A stretch of 64,000 nucleotides of DNA. Source: Oryzias latipes (taxonomy: Eukaryota > Chordata > Actinopteri > Beloniformes > Adrianichthyidae). The position numbers and the translations under genes were made by a program. Position 1 is the first letter of the stretch, and the number at the start of each line of letters is the position of its first letter. Positions 12,501 through 22,900 of the stretch are shown here, in pieces. The stretch lies in the NCBI RefSeq assembly GCF_002234675.1, contig NC_019865.2:1585958-1649957 (forward strand), in the 5' to 3' direction. The notes below the pieces were generated by a model. It was given only the letters and a program-made list of their open reading frames with translations. It searched no databases and was not told the DNA's origin.

Positions 12501-15500
12501 ACATCATTGTCCAGGGAGATTCCTGTCTTACCTCGTCTGTCAGCCTGTCCATCAGCATAGCAAACAAAAAAGGACTCAAAGCTGATCCTTGGTGTAGTCC
12601 CACCTCCACCTTGAACTCCTCTGTCTGACCTACAGCACATCTCACCACCGTCATACTTCTCTCATACATGTCCTGAACTACTCTGACATACTTCTCTGCC
12701 ACTCCAGACGACCTCATACAGTACCACAGCTCCTCCCTCGGCACCCTGTCATACGCCTTCTCTAAATCTACGAACACACAATGCAGCTCCTTCTGACCTT
12801 CTCTGTACTTTTCCATCAACATTCTCAAAGCAAAAATGGCATCAGTGGTGCTCTTACGGGGCATGAAACCATACTGCTGCTCACAGATCTCCACCTTCTT
12901 CCTAAGCCTGGCTTCCACTACTCTTTCCCACAGCTTCATTGTGTGGCTCATCAACTTTATTCCTCTATAGTTGCTGCAGTTCTGCGTGTCACCCTTGTTT
13001 TTAAAGATCGGGACCAGAACGCTTCTCCTCCATTCCTCAGGCATCTTCTCACTCTCTAAAATCCTATTGAACAACCTTGTTAGAAATTCCACTGCTGTCT
13101 CTCCTAGGCACTTCCATACCTCCACAGGTACGTCATCAGGACCAACGGCCTTTCCGCTCTTCATCCTTTTCAGAGCCTTCCTAACCTCATCCTTTCCAAT
13201 CTCTGCTACTTCCTGCTCCACAACAACCACATCTTCCTCCCTTCTTTCCCTGTCATTTTCCTCGTTCATCAGCTCCTCAAAATACTCCTTCCATCTTTTC
13301 TGTACACTCTCTTGGGTTGTTAGCACCTTTCCATCTCTGTCCTTAATCACCCTTATCTGTTGCACGTCCTTCCCATCTCTGTCTCTCTGTCTGGCTAGCC
13401 TGTACAAGTCCTTCTCTCCTTCCTTTGTGTCTAACCTGTCATAAAGCTCATCGTAAGCTTTCTGTTTGGCCTTTGCCACCTCTCTCTTCACTCTACGCTG
13501 CGCTTCCTTGTACTCCTGTCTACCTTCCTCAGTCCTTTCTACATCCCACTTCCTTTTAGCCAACCTCTTCCTCTGGACGCATTCCTGTACTTCCTCATTC
13601 CACCACCAAGTCTCTTTACCGTCTTTCCTCTTTCCAGATGACACACCTAGCACCTTCCTACCTGTTTCCCTGATAATCTCTGCTGTAGTTTCCCAGTCCT
13701 CTGGAAGCTGATCCTGACCACCCAGGACCTGTCTCAACTTCTGCCTAAATTCCTCACAAGTTTCTTCATTCTGTAGCTTCCACCACTTGATCTTCTTTTC
13801 TGTTTTCCCTATCTTCTTCTTCCTGACCTCCAGAGTCATCTTACACACCACCATGCGGTGCTGTCTGGCTACACTCTCTCCTACCACCACTTTGCAGTCA
13901 ATAACCTCTCTCAAATGACCTCGTCTACATACGATGTAGTCCACCTGAGTACTCCTACCTCCACTTCTGTATGTCACTCTATGTTCCTCTCTCTTCTGGA
14001 AGTAAGTGTTGACTACTGCCATTTCCATCCTCTTCGCAAAGTCCACCACCATCTGTCCCTCCAGATTCCTTTCCTTCACACCAAACCTGCCCATCACCTC
14101 CTCATCACCTCTGTTGCCCTCACCAACATGTCCATTAAAGTCTGCTCCAATAACAACTCTCTCTCCTCTGGGAAAACTCTCTATGACCTCATCCAACTCA
14201 CTCCAGAATCTCTCCTTCACTTCTAACTCACAGCCAACCTGTGGCGCATACCCACTGACTACATTCACCATCACCCCTTCGATTTCTAACTTTAAGCTCA
14301 TCATCCTGTCTGAGACTCTTTTCACCTCTAGAACACTGTTTACAAACTCCCCCTTCAGAATCACTCCTACCCCGTTTCTCTTCCTATCAACACCATGATA
14401 GAAAAGTTTGTATCCTCCTCCAATACTACGTGCCTTGCTGCCCTTCCACCTTGTCTCCTGCACACACAGTACATCTACCTTCCTTCTCTCCATCATGTCT
14501 GCCAGCTCTCTGCCTTTCCCTGTCATTGTGCCAACGTTAAGAGTCCCTATTCTCAAACCTATGTTCCTGCCTTTTCCCTTCTCTCTCTGGCAACGGACCC
14601 TTCTGCCTCCCCTCTTTCTTCCACCAACAGTAGTCAAATTTCAACCGACACCCTGTAGGTTAACAGCATCGGTGGCGGTCGTTGTTAACCCGGGCCTCGA
14701 CCGATCCGGTATGTCTAAAGTGTTGTGGATGATTCGCATGGTTATTTTGGCAATTTTTACGCCGGATGCCCTTCCTGACGCAACCCTCTCTATTTATCCG
14801 GGCTTGGGACCGGCACAGAAGTTACTGGCTTGCAACCCCTGTGGCTAGATTAGGACCTGGTCTGAGGTGGACTAAGTGTGTAAAATGTGATAAAAATCAA
14901 CCTATTTCACATTTTCACAAATCAGAGTAAGGTTTCACAAATCAGAAACTGTGTTTAATATGTTCTTTAGTATGTAATGCATAATTTAATCCAGGATTGA
15001 GCAGTACAGGTCCAGCAGTTTTTTGAACAGGACCCGGTTTTAGGTGGTCTTAATGCGAAAAATGCAGCGGAATGTTTCTTTTAGTGCCTTCGCAAATCGG
15101 AAGCTGTGAATCGGAAGCTAACTTCAGCGTCGTTTGTTTTTCTGTCCAAATGATGAAGCAAAAGAAGCCGGCGCAGTGATACGAAACATTTAAGATAGGT
15201 GACCGGAACTTCTTTTTTCGCCGTGTGCTTATCAGGTTTTAATGCACACCCAGCAGCCAATCAGAATCGAGTATTCATGGTATAAGTATGAATAAACCAC
15301 GCAAAGAACACGTAAACCAACATAGAATATGAACCGTGTGATTATTGTCCTGTTTACATGTAATTCATTAGTGATTTGTTCGTCAATTACGTCATTTTAT
15401 CGTGATGTGTGCGCCGTATACGTGATATAACAGTTATACATCGGTGGTTCATGCATGAAAAGTCTGTTAGATAAATGTGGAACGGTCGTGAAGAGACACG

Positions 15501-17686
15501 CGTGTGTTTATGTATCTCTCAAAAATCACGCACAATTACATATGATTTATGTAAAATTTGCTCATAAACTACATTAAATACACAGAAACTGTATAAGTCT
15601 AAACCCACCAACTCTAAACCAAATTATCGTAAAAACCCATCGGCCGAAACCCTTGACGGACATCTGTGCACATCTATCCATCCATCCATCCATCCTAAAC
15701 TTAAAATCTTCCAGTTTAGTCTGATTTAGTATTCAGTACTTCCTACACTATAGTACATGGTCTAATGTATACTTTCTTGCGAGGATACTTTTTGCTGCTT
15801 TTTGAGGGTAAAGATGGAAAAGTGAGGAATAAATGGCTCTGGCTCATATTCAGAGCAGCCGCTGAGACTGCGGACGCTCTCTTTGTTGAAGTCTCGTGTC
15901 GTCCGCAGCCGTCGGCCAACAGCGAACGCCGCCTGGCTCACAGGCAGGGTCGAAGGGCGCTGAAGGCCAGCCTCACTCTGGGAGTCCTCCTGGGACTCTT
16001 CTTCAGTGCCTGGCTACCTTTTTTCATCGCCAACATGGCACAGGTGAGCATACCTGACACTGGCCACTGCTTAAATGTCCAGGTACAACAGTTTTGGGGT
16101 GGTCCTCTCATGTTTTGGGGATGTAGAGTTGGTACGTCCCCCAGGCATTAAAGGAACAACAGTAAAAAGATTTTTAAAAATGGAAACAGAAATCTTGAGT
16201 TTGCTAAAATTGCCCTCACAGCTGTGGAGGAAGCAGACTTTCCTGAAGAACCACTAACAAACGGTTCAAAGTCTTTATAAAACGAGCTGCGGGGTCCATG
16301 CCAGAGCCTCTCAGAGACCTCATGAATGTCAAAAATCCAAAGTGGTCACTTCTCCAGCTTCTAATGATCGTTTTGATTTCCCATCTGTGGCCTTTTTTCC
16401 CTGCGTATCGCAGACTCCTCTGTGTTTCCTTTTTTCACACTCAATGTGGTGTGTGAAACGCACCCCTACACGCCGCCCCTCTCCCAACGCCTCCTTGTCT
16501 CCTCTCGACAGTATTGGAAGCTCTCCTTTAACAGCTGTCTCCTCCTTCACTCAGAGTTTAGGAGCAATGAACTTTCATCGCATGCAAGTTTAGATTTTTG
16601 ACGTCCAAAGCCCATTTTTTTCTTTGATATAAAAAAACAGAACAGGACTGCTCTGCTTCAGTGTTTGTAGAAATGATGTCATCAGCAGGCTGTTGGCAAA
16701 AACAACATACTTTGTATTCAATGGATCTTTAAAAATGCAAAAAGCTCCAGTTTGATCAGAAGTAAATGAGCTCAAATCTGGTCAATCTTGGCTCCATGTT
16801 GGATGTTCTTCAGATATATGTCAGATTTTGTGCTTTCATTGTGTCCTTCGGGACTAACCCATATTCTGCAAGCTTCTCTTTTTCGTTTCTGAAACCCATG
16901 AAACCTTGAAGAAAATTAGCATAAATCTAATTAAAATTGCAAATGACAGCTTTGGCCTGAATGCAGGCTGAGCTTTGTGACTGTCTTTGTTCCAGTCGTT
17001 TAAAAACATCCATCAGGCGTTTTCAGATGTTCTGCTTCTCTGTCTCGTAGGAACATTTAAGGATATATCCTTTAACACTCTGCCATTGTCCTTTTTGTTG
17101 GAGCTGTTTTTTCTGCTGAATCCTGGTCTTTGATGGCTTTTTCATTCGTTCTGGGGACATTGATAAGTCCTCTGGGGAGGTCATGACCTCTGTGGGAAGT
17201 TTAGCTGCAGGGACGTCGTGACTAAAAAAAACAAAACCTTTTCGAAATCTGTGAGCAAAAAAGCAGACAACATCTGTATGATCCGCTTGAGTTTCAACTC
17301 TCTATGTTTTGTAGTGACTTCTGATTGTGGTCGTCCTCCAGGCGGTGTGTGACTGCGTCCCCCTCGCCCTCTTCGACGCCATCACGTGGCTGGGGTACTG
17401 CAACAGCACCATGAACCCCATCATCTACCCGCTCTTCATGAGGGACTTCAAGCGGGCTCTGGGGAAGCTGCTGCCCTGCTGTTCGTCCCGGTCCCCCCGG
17501 AGACCCTCACCTGTGCTCTCCATCTCTCTGCGCAACTCCGGCGAGCCCAACGTAGCCAGCGACCTGCCCTCTCCGCTGGCGTCTGACCACACCCCCCCCC
17601 CGGCCACGGCCACCGACGCCGTCAACCTGCTGGACGCTGAGCTTGCTGGGATCCAGCTGCCCAATCAGACGGACAATCTGGATTGA
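6518..17686 (+). CDS. htr6: 5-hydroxytryptamine receptor 6 (Gs-coupled GPCR)
   Basis: Serotonin receptor 6 couples through Gs to adenylyl cyclase in neuronal membranes. Coding exons are 6518-7405, 15909-16043 and 17342-17686, all phase 0, giving 455 residues (human 440). The ATG at 6518 gives [12 protein letters not shown] with an N-glycosylation site; the codon at 6488 is GTG and is not a start. Seven membrane helices are present. Key residues are visible: Asp of TM3 in FDVMCC (amine binding), the LDRY motif, [21 protein letters not shown] at TM5, ALKASLTLG and SAWLPFF in TM6, and [18 protein letters not shown] with NPxxY in TM7. Intron positions in the third loop and before TM7 match those of the mammalian gene. 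Odd points: the second extracellular loop has a serine-rich insertion of about 25 residues, and intron 1 is 8.5 kb of nested transposons. Confidence 0.95.
8280..8563 (+). mobile_element. 3' end of a non-LTR retrotransposon (fragment)
   Basis: The sequence TGTTGGGATTAATAAAGTTT followed by ATTC repeats (8524-8563) is the 3' tail form of Rex1/L2-like fish LINEs. Only the 3' UTR and perhaps the last coding part remain. It lies in htr6 intron 1, in sense orientation. The left border is approximate. Confidence 0.55.
8688..8828. repeat. Fold-back hairpin, about 50-bp arms
   Basis: The arm at 8710-8738 pairs with 8777-8805 (GAAGTGTGCGTT... against ...AACGCACACTTC), with about 38 bases between. Weaker pairing extends outward over ATGGCC/GGCCAT to ATAAG/CTTAT. 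It sits at the left edge of the large inverted-repeat element in htr6 intron 1 and may be its terminal hairpin or a small fold-back MITE. Confidence 0.7.
9472..9735 (+). pseudogene. Harbinger Myb/SANT-like (NAIF1-related) protein, broken
   Basis: Starts [20 protein letters not shown], then continues after frame changes with [12 protein letters not shown] and with [19 protein letters not shown]. The KKKWSDIK block is typical of the DNA-binding partner protein of Harbinger transposases, the family that also gave rise to vertebrate NAIF1. At least two frameshifts (near 9585 and 9630) and loss of the C-terminal part make it non-functional. Confidence 0.75.
9735..9966 (-). pseudogene. HARBI1-like transposase N-terminal fragment
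   Basis: The minus frame from 9966 reads [20 protein letters not shown] and later [20 protein letters not shown] followed by QRSTRRNHA, matching the N-terminal helix region of Harbinger transposases. The DDE catalytic domain is absent; the frame ends in the G-run and then runs into sequence of the converging gene. It is a remnant of the element's own transposase. Confidence 0.75.
11120..11290 (-). pseudogene. Degenerate coding fragment inside the outer element
   Basis: On the minus strand an acceptor-like TTCACACAG is followed from 11280 by [20 protein letters not shown]; after a one-base frame change near 11218 it continues as [19 protein letters not shown]. The alternation of GDxxHFVAF and WHFYD resembles the C-terminal half of ubiquitin-protease-like (C19) or other papain-fold peptidases. 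It may be an exon of the element's own gene or a captured host exon. Function is not assigned. Confidence 0.35.
11720..14851 (-). mobile_element. Full-length RTE-type LINE with open ORF
   Basis: The element runs on the minus strand and is flanked by a 22-bp target-site duplication (11698-11719 and 14852-14873, beginning AGGACCTGGTCTGAGG). Its 5' untranslated part is about 14638-14851 and its 3' end is the short CTTCTTTCTCTTTCGG segment (plus-strand view) at 11720-11750. It interrupts a 170-bp unit of the outer element. The intact ORF and the perfect duplication suggest a young insertion. It is antisense to htr6. Confidence 0.9.
11746..14637 (-). CDS. RTE LINE endonuclease/reverse transcriptase
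   Basis: One uninterrupted frame of 963 residues encodes the retrotransposition enzyme. Residues about 28-270 are an apurinic-type endonuclease: [10 protein letters not shown] (29-38), CVQETRW with Glu61, SGYAPQ (128-133), GADFNGHVG (164-172) and QHRMVV near His260. Residues about 485-760 are the reverse transcriptase: [26 protein letters not shown] (621-633), [13 protein letters not shown] (680-692) and the FADD catalytic site (713-716). The C-terminus has [12 protein letters not shown] and a GRPKRRY basic patch. Length and order fit the RTE/BovB clade. No stop or frameshift is seen, so the copy could code for active enzyme. The start at 14637 is the first ATG of the frame. Confidence 0.92.
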   Translation of the reverse strand: MTTVGGRKRGGRRVRCQREKGKGRNIGLRIGTLNVGTMTGKGRELADMMERRKVDVLCVQETRWKGSKARSIGGGYKLFYHGVDRKRNGVGVILKGEFVNSVLEVKRVSDRMMSLKLEIEGVMVNVVSGYAPQVGCELEVKERFWSELDEVIESFPRGERVVIGADFNGHVGEGNRGDEEVMGRFGVKERNLEGQMVVDFAKRMEMAVVNTYFQKREEHRVTYRSGGRSTQVDYIVCRRGHLREVIDCKVVVGESVARQHRMVVCKMTLEVRKKKIGKTEKKIKWWKLQNEETCEEFRQKLRQVLGGQDQLPEDWETTAEIIRETGRKVLGVSSGKRKDGKETWWWNEEVQECVQRKRLAKRKWDVERTEEGRQEYKEAQRRVKREVAKAKQKAYDELYDRLDTKEGEKDLYRLARQRDRDGKDVQQIRVIKDRDGKVLTTQESVQKRWKEYFEELMNEENDRERREEDVVVVEQEVAEIGKDEVRKALKRMKSGKAVGPDDVPVEVWKCLGETAVEFLTRLFNRILESEKMPEEWRRSVLVPIFKNKGDTQNCSNYRGIKLMSHTMKLWERVVEARLRKKVEICEQQYGFMPRKSTTDAIFALRMLMEKYREGQKELHCVFVDLEKAYDRVPREELWYCMRSSGVAEKYVRVVQDMYERSMTVVRCAVGQTEEFKVEVGLHQGSALSPFLFAMLMDRLTDEVRQESPWTMMFADDIVICSESREQVEEQLERWRFALERRGMKVSRSKTEYMCLNERDQGRSVRLQGTEVKKVQEFKYLGSTVQCDGDCGKEVKRRVQAGWSGWRKVSGVLCDRRVPARLKGKVYKTVVRPALLYGLETVAVKQRQEADMEVAEMKMLRFSLGVTRLDRIRNEYIRGTAHVACVGDKVREARLRWFGHVQRRDSGYIGRRMLEMELPGRRARGRPKRRYMDVLTEDMKLANVRVEDVHDRVRWKRMIRCGDP
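15674..15695. repeat. (ATCC)n microsatellite
   Basis: About five ATCC units occur in htr6 intron 1, just outside the large nested element. Confidence 0.8.
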
Positions 17687-17804
17687 CTGAGGACACAAAA
17701 CCCAGAAAAAGCAGTTTGAGGGTCTTTTAGGTCACTGAGACTCAGTTTCATAGCAAACATTAGATATTCAAGAAAAACAAAACAAAAGGCTTCACTCAAC
17801 GTTG

Positions 17805-17810
17805 AATAAA
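17805..17810 (+). terminator. Polyadenylation signal of htr6
   Basis: AATAAA lies about 120 bases after the htr6 stop codon. It is the first canonical hexamer downstream. Confidence 0.45.
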
Positions 17811-19974
17811 CTACAGTTTAGAAGGAAAATTATCAAAGAAAACATTTTAAAAAAATCACAAAACTTCCAAAACTATTTTCAGGATAAAGCTCAACAAAAA
17901 ATTCAAATTAATATATTCAAACATAAAAAGGACTTAAAGCAAAAAACAAATTATTGATCAGAAAGAATATTGTATGTTATATCGTTTCATTCAGCTTGAG
18001 CCAACCGTTCATGCATTAAATTTTCACCATGTTCTAGTAAAAAATATGCAAACAATAGGCCAACGCCACTTTTTTTGAGCTTGCCATGCTAACGCGTTCA
18101 AAGCTAGCAGCATTGATGCTCAAGGAGGAGGCGATGGATCGACATCCATAAGAGACGTTTACATTTGCTGAAGCAACCAAAGCTTTTTTGTTTAATTTAA
18201 GAGGGCTACCTCTTTACGGGGTCAAAGGTAAACAAATCCTCTTTGGTGGTTGTAGACATGTCCAAATTCCCGCCCTAACCCCTAACTACTAAAAACTATA
18301 TAGTGCGGCCCTATGTATCCTGAATTTTAAATGAAGAAATTCAGACTCTACGCTCACTCCTTTTTTTTTAAACGGCGGATATGATGTCATCAATTTCACA
18401 AGGTTAAAATCGAATTGATATGAGCGCTTTGTGACGATTATTTATGAGTCCACTGTCTGCTGAAGATGAAAACGTTGATGGTTAAAAAATGACGTTTATA
18501 TACATGGCAAAAATTGTCACGACGCAATGCATTGTGGTCTATATTTGCCTATCGGGTGAGCATCGATGCACACTGGTTTCCCCCAGAGACTTCTGGGAAA
18601 TTTCTAGGGTTCTGGATTTTGGAATTGTAGATTCAGACAGAATTAGAAAATGGTTAACGGGCTGTAGAGTGAGTAGGGAAGGAATTCAAACACAGCCAAA
18701 ATGTTGTGCTGAGTGTAAAATTTCAAAAGCATCGCTTGATCAAACAAAATTCATTTCTACCTAGTTCTCGCTGTGTCTACATGTTGGTCAGTTTGTGAAA
18801 TTTTTGCTCAAAGGTGCAGAAAGAAGCAGGAATAGTGAAACCAGTCAGATCCTTCAGCCCAAGATGGCGGCTTCGGCTGCCGCCTCGGCATCCAGAGAGT
18901 CGTAATGGCGCTGAGAAACGCTGTGAAAATAGAAGTCAAAATAAAACATTTTTAATAACATGAACACACATGAAGATTATTGAAAAGTGTGTTTCTATAA
19001 AAAAAGAAGTCAGTTGTTCCCGTTTAGCACAGTCTTCCATCTATAAACAAGCATTTCGTGAGGAAACTGACCTTTTATCTGCAAGGAAAGGTGAGTAAAA
19101 ATACCAAAATCCTCATTAATTAGATGAAACGAGAGCTGCTGTAAAACATTAAACTGCTCATTTATGTAACCGAGAAGGAATGATGGTCATTCGTGGTTTG
19201 CAGTGAGGAATTAACTTTCTTTTATATATATATAAAAAAAAGTAGATAGGAAGCCCCGCCCACCCACGCTTTGTCTCTGGAGTGCTGTGGCTTGGTGGTG
19301 ACTGAGCGCGCTCTGTTTGTTCCTGTTGACCTTTTTTGTTTTGAGGTTAAACCCGCTTGAAATGGAAATCAGTTCTGGGCCCTGCAGTTATCTGAATAAA
19401 ACGTTCCCACCTCCACCGACGTGGGACAGGTGACCTCCACCTATAGGAGGACTTTTCTGCCTCGCATGAGCGAACGATGGGTGATTGACGAGGATTTTGC
19501 TCTTCTCAAATGACTTTTTATCTTCTAATCAAATGAACTAACATTCAACTCACCGTGTAAAGAATCCTCAGGGTTTTTCTTTTTTTAAGTTTAGCTTCAT
19601 TGTTGAAGCAGTTATTCTGATTCACACGTCCTTCTGAAAAACAGCACAGTTGCTGCAGAGCCCCCGGCCATATGGAAACCCCGCTGCTGCCATGTTAACC
19701 ATAGCAACCGAGCAAAGTGACAAAAACTCAGAGGACAGGACGCCGACCCAGTTAAAGCGCCAAACCACGCGCACAACGCTCATTTATAAAAATAAATTAC
19801 AGCAGGTACAGTTAGTCTGTAAATTCACAATCATGCATGGATTCACAGCACGGCTAAAACACGGCTGTTGTCATGGAAACTTCAGGGGAAAATGCAGGAC
19901 TTATTGGGGGGGCAGAGTGGCTCAAACAGCCTGGAGAAAATGTCAGTTTGGAAGCTTTCAGGATCCTGGCAGCT
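17811..19974. other. Region between htr6 and tmco4 (tail-to-tail)
   Basis: This AT-rich stretch between the 3' ends of the two convergent genes holds their 3' UTRs and unassigned sequence. The frame at 18489-18764 has no recognisable domain. No RNA gene was seen. Confidence 0.4.
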
Positions 19975-22900
19975 TCACTCGTGTGGGTTCACTGTGGTCC
20001 AGTCCGCGTCCTTCCAGCTCCACGAAAGCTGCTCCTCCTCCAGCTCCGCCCCCTCCGCTCTGCCCCGCCGAGCATCCGTGACACCGCCCTCTAGCGTGGA
20101 ACTGATCTGGGTGGAGGTTCGGTCCTCCTGTTCCGTCTCATCAGCGGAGTCTAGCAGATCAGAAATGTCGGGGATGTCCCATCCGGTTCCGCCTTCCTCC
20201 ACCCCTGCTCCTCCTCCCTGAGCACGAGGCTCCGCCTCCTCCGCAGGATTCAACGCCGCGTCCCCTTTTTGGTCAGCGACGTCCCGGCCTGTCACGGAGT
20301 AAGGCAGAGCAATGGCGGCTCCTGGGACCTCTTTGGTGGGAACGCCGACTGCCACCAGGATGGTGTCCATCTGCCGCATGTAGTCCAGGTGACCTTTCAC
20401 CTGTAGAGGGAGAACAGCCTTCATCCTTCATCTATGTGCACATTAAGGCGCGTTTTGAATACTTTAAGACTTACTTTAGGATTGTTAATATTTATTTACA
20501 AAGACTTTTATTACCAAAATGATCTGTTTTCTGTTTTTATATTTGTGTTTCAAATGACTCCAGCAGATGTACCCTATCATTTGAAAAAGTAATTTTGTTG
20601 TTTGTTTTTATGCACTAAATTGTCCTTTTACAGTATTTTCTGCTATACATTACTTGGTTTACTGTCTTTTTTACTTTACTGTATTTTTTTTGTACCATAC
20701 TTAACTATTTATTGGACGCTAATGCATTCTAACTACAACTATTTTTTTTTTCATTGTCTTTTTATGAACCATACCTTTTTTTGTGTCTTTTTACTGGACA
20801 TTCATGTTTTTTTACTTATTTATTTCCCTTTGCTGTCATTTTGATGTACTTTACTGTCTTCTTACTTTCCTGCTTTTAACTAGACTTTGATGTGTTTTTA
20901 CTGTACTTTATTGTTTTAACTTTAGTCTTTTTTTGCACTTTACTGCCCTTTACTGTCTTTTTACTTTACCTTACTGTAAACGTAAAAAAGACTAATAATT
21001 TATTCGTGATAAATAAGTATCAGGATGTGTGATTTTAAATCATTTTTGGGTGAAAGAACTGAAGGAGAAACATTTGAAAAAGACGTTTTTTGTTCTTTTA
21101 ATGAAACAATAAAACGGTTTTAGTAACAGTTGGTTGAGAGACGAGCAGATTCTGCAGCAGCAGCGCCCAAAAGATAAAATACGAGTTTCTGCTTAAGTTC
21201 CTGCTCCATTTCACGATCACACCGTGTTTAGTTTTTAGTTTGACTAAATGTTCTATTATGCATTTATTAACACGATAGCAGGGTTTTTATTGAATACTTA
21301 CAGAAATATCTTACAGAAAATATCATCCTGCCGTTCCTGAGCTCAGACTCACCACGGAGGACAGATCCACGTTGATGATGCGCCGGTCCTGGACGCCGAC
21401 CGGCTGCAGTCCAGCGACGGACAGCTGTGCGGCGGAGCCGCGGTACAGGAAGCCCAGCAGCCAGTCCCCCCTGAGGAGCGCCGTGCACAAGAACGTCAAC
21501 GTAGAATCTCCTTCCAAGAGGCCAAAGACAAACGCTCGGCTTCACCTGCAGTATCCGTTGACGATTTTCCCGGCCACCACCCGGGTCATCCTCTCCCAGG
21601 CCTTCTCTGAGCCGTCCACCGGAGCCCCCAGCAGAACCACGTCTTCCACCACCCCCTCACTGCCTGACCGCACAGAGGAAAACAGGTTCACCACTATACA
21701 GTGTGGGCTCCAGATTTCAAACCCAGGGAGCTCCTACCTTGATCTCTGGCGAGCTCCTGCAGACAGTAGTAGATGACTCGAGCTCCCAGACTGAAGCCGA
21801 TGAGGCTGACGGGCCGCCTCCCCTGCAGGAGCAGCAGGGATCCATCATCGCATCGGTAAACATCAAAGTTATGAAAGTCTGAGATCTAACAGCCGTTATG
21901 AAGAAGAGGCTCAAGACCCACCATTTTCATTTGCCTTTTAGTTGATCTCATCTGCTAATTTTAGTATATATCATCTTATGTATTCAATTTCATTTTATGC
22001 ATTTAATCTTATTTTCATTTTTATGTTTTTATATACATCTTATGTCTTTAATTTTAGCATCTTATCATGATTTTAGCCTCAGTGTTTCTTGTGAGGATCT
22101 TTTCTTCCAGGACTTGCCGGCCTGGTCGGTGGTTGTTGCCACGGTTGTCGCCCTTGCTGGGGCAGCTGGAGATTAAGTTAATATTGTAACATTGTGCAGT
22201 TTTTGTTTATTTCTGGTGTAAATGTAAAAGCGCTTCAAGTTGGGCAATATCTAAGAAGCGCTTTAACAAATAAATATATTTAAGTTTAAATAAATAAATA
22301 ATTTATAACATTTATATATAAAAGTTTGATTTGATTTTTTTATAAAGTTTAAATAAATTCAAAGTTTATAAATAAAAGTTTGATTGGATTTTTTATAAAT
22401 AAAGTTTAAATAAATGAATCAAGTTTATAAATGAAGTTTATAAATAAAAGTTTGATTTAATTTTTTATAAATAAAGTTTAAATAAATAAAGTTTATAACT
22501 AAAAGTTTGATTTAATTTTTTTATAAATAAAGTTTAAATAAATAAAGTTTATAAATAAAGTTTTTAAATAAAATGTTGATTTAATTTTTTATAAATGAAG
22601 TTTAAATAAATAAAACAGTTTATAAATAAAAGTTTGAATTGATTTTTTCAATAAATAAAGTTTAAATGAATAAATCCAGTGTTTAAATAAAGTTTATAAA
22701 TAAAAGTTTGAATTGTTTTTTTAATAAAGTTTAAATAAATGAATCAAGTTTATAAATAAAGTTTATAAATAAAAGTTTGAATTTTTTTAAATAAAGTTTA
22801 AATAAATAAATAAAGTTTATAAATAAAGTTTTTAAATAAAATGTTGATTTAATTTTTTATAAATGAAGTTTAAATAAATAAAACAGTTTATAAATAAAAG

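Larger units (their letters stand above)
8820..15290. mobile_element. Large inverted-repeat DNA element hosting nested insertions
   Basis: Two outer arms are inverted copies of each other: about 8820-9240 and about 14852-15290. Shared blocks include CTTATACCATG (near 8822, and inverted near 15280), GACGCTGAAGTTAGCTTCCG (near 9005, and inverted near 15120), and a unit of about 170 bp rich in AATCAG/CTGATT and GTCCTGTTCAA motifs. That unit occurs in plus sense at about 9075-9240 and 10728-10912, and inverted at about 11365-11520, 11518-11719 and 14852-15040. Two later insertions split the element: a Harbinger copy and an RTE LINE. The family is not recognised. Without the insertions the element would be about 1.8-1.9 kb. 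Borders are approximate and no target duplication was fixed. Confidence 0.65.

Noticed and set aside
12380-14848. Plus-strand frames of up to 157 codons across the RTE element
   Set aside because: They are Ser/Thr/Leu-rich shadows of the intact minus-strand ORF.
15765-16151. Extended frame around htr6 exon 2
   Set aside because: Only 15909-16043 is exon. The upstream and downstream extensions cross a clear AG acceptor and a GTGAGC donor.
21453-21473. Suspected frameshift at the tmco4 GDWLL exon
   Set aside because: Recounting the G run shows six G after the A of the acceptor, which keeps R-G-D-W in frame with the preceding NGYC.
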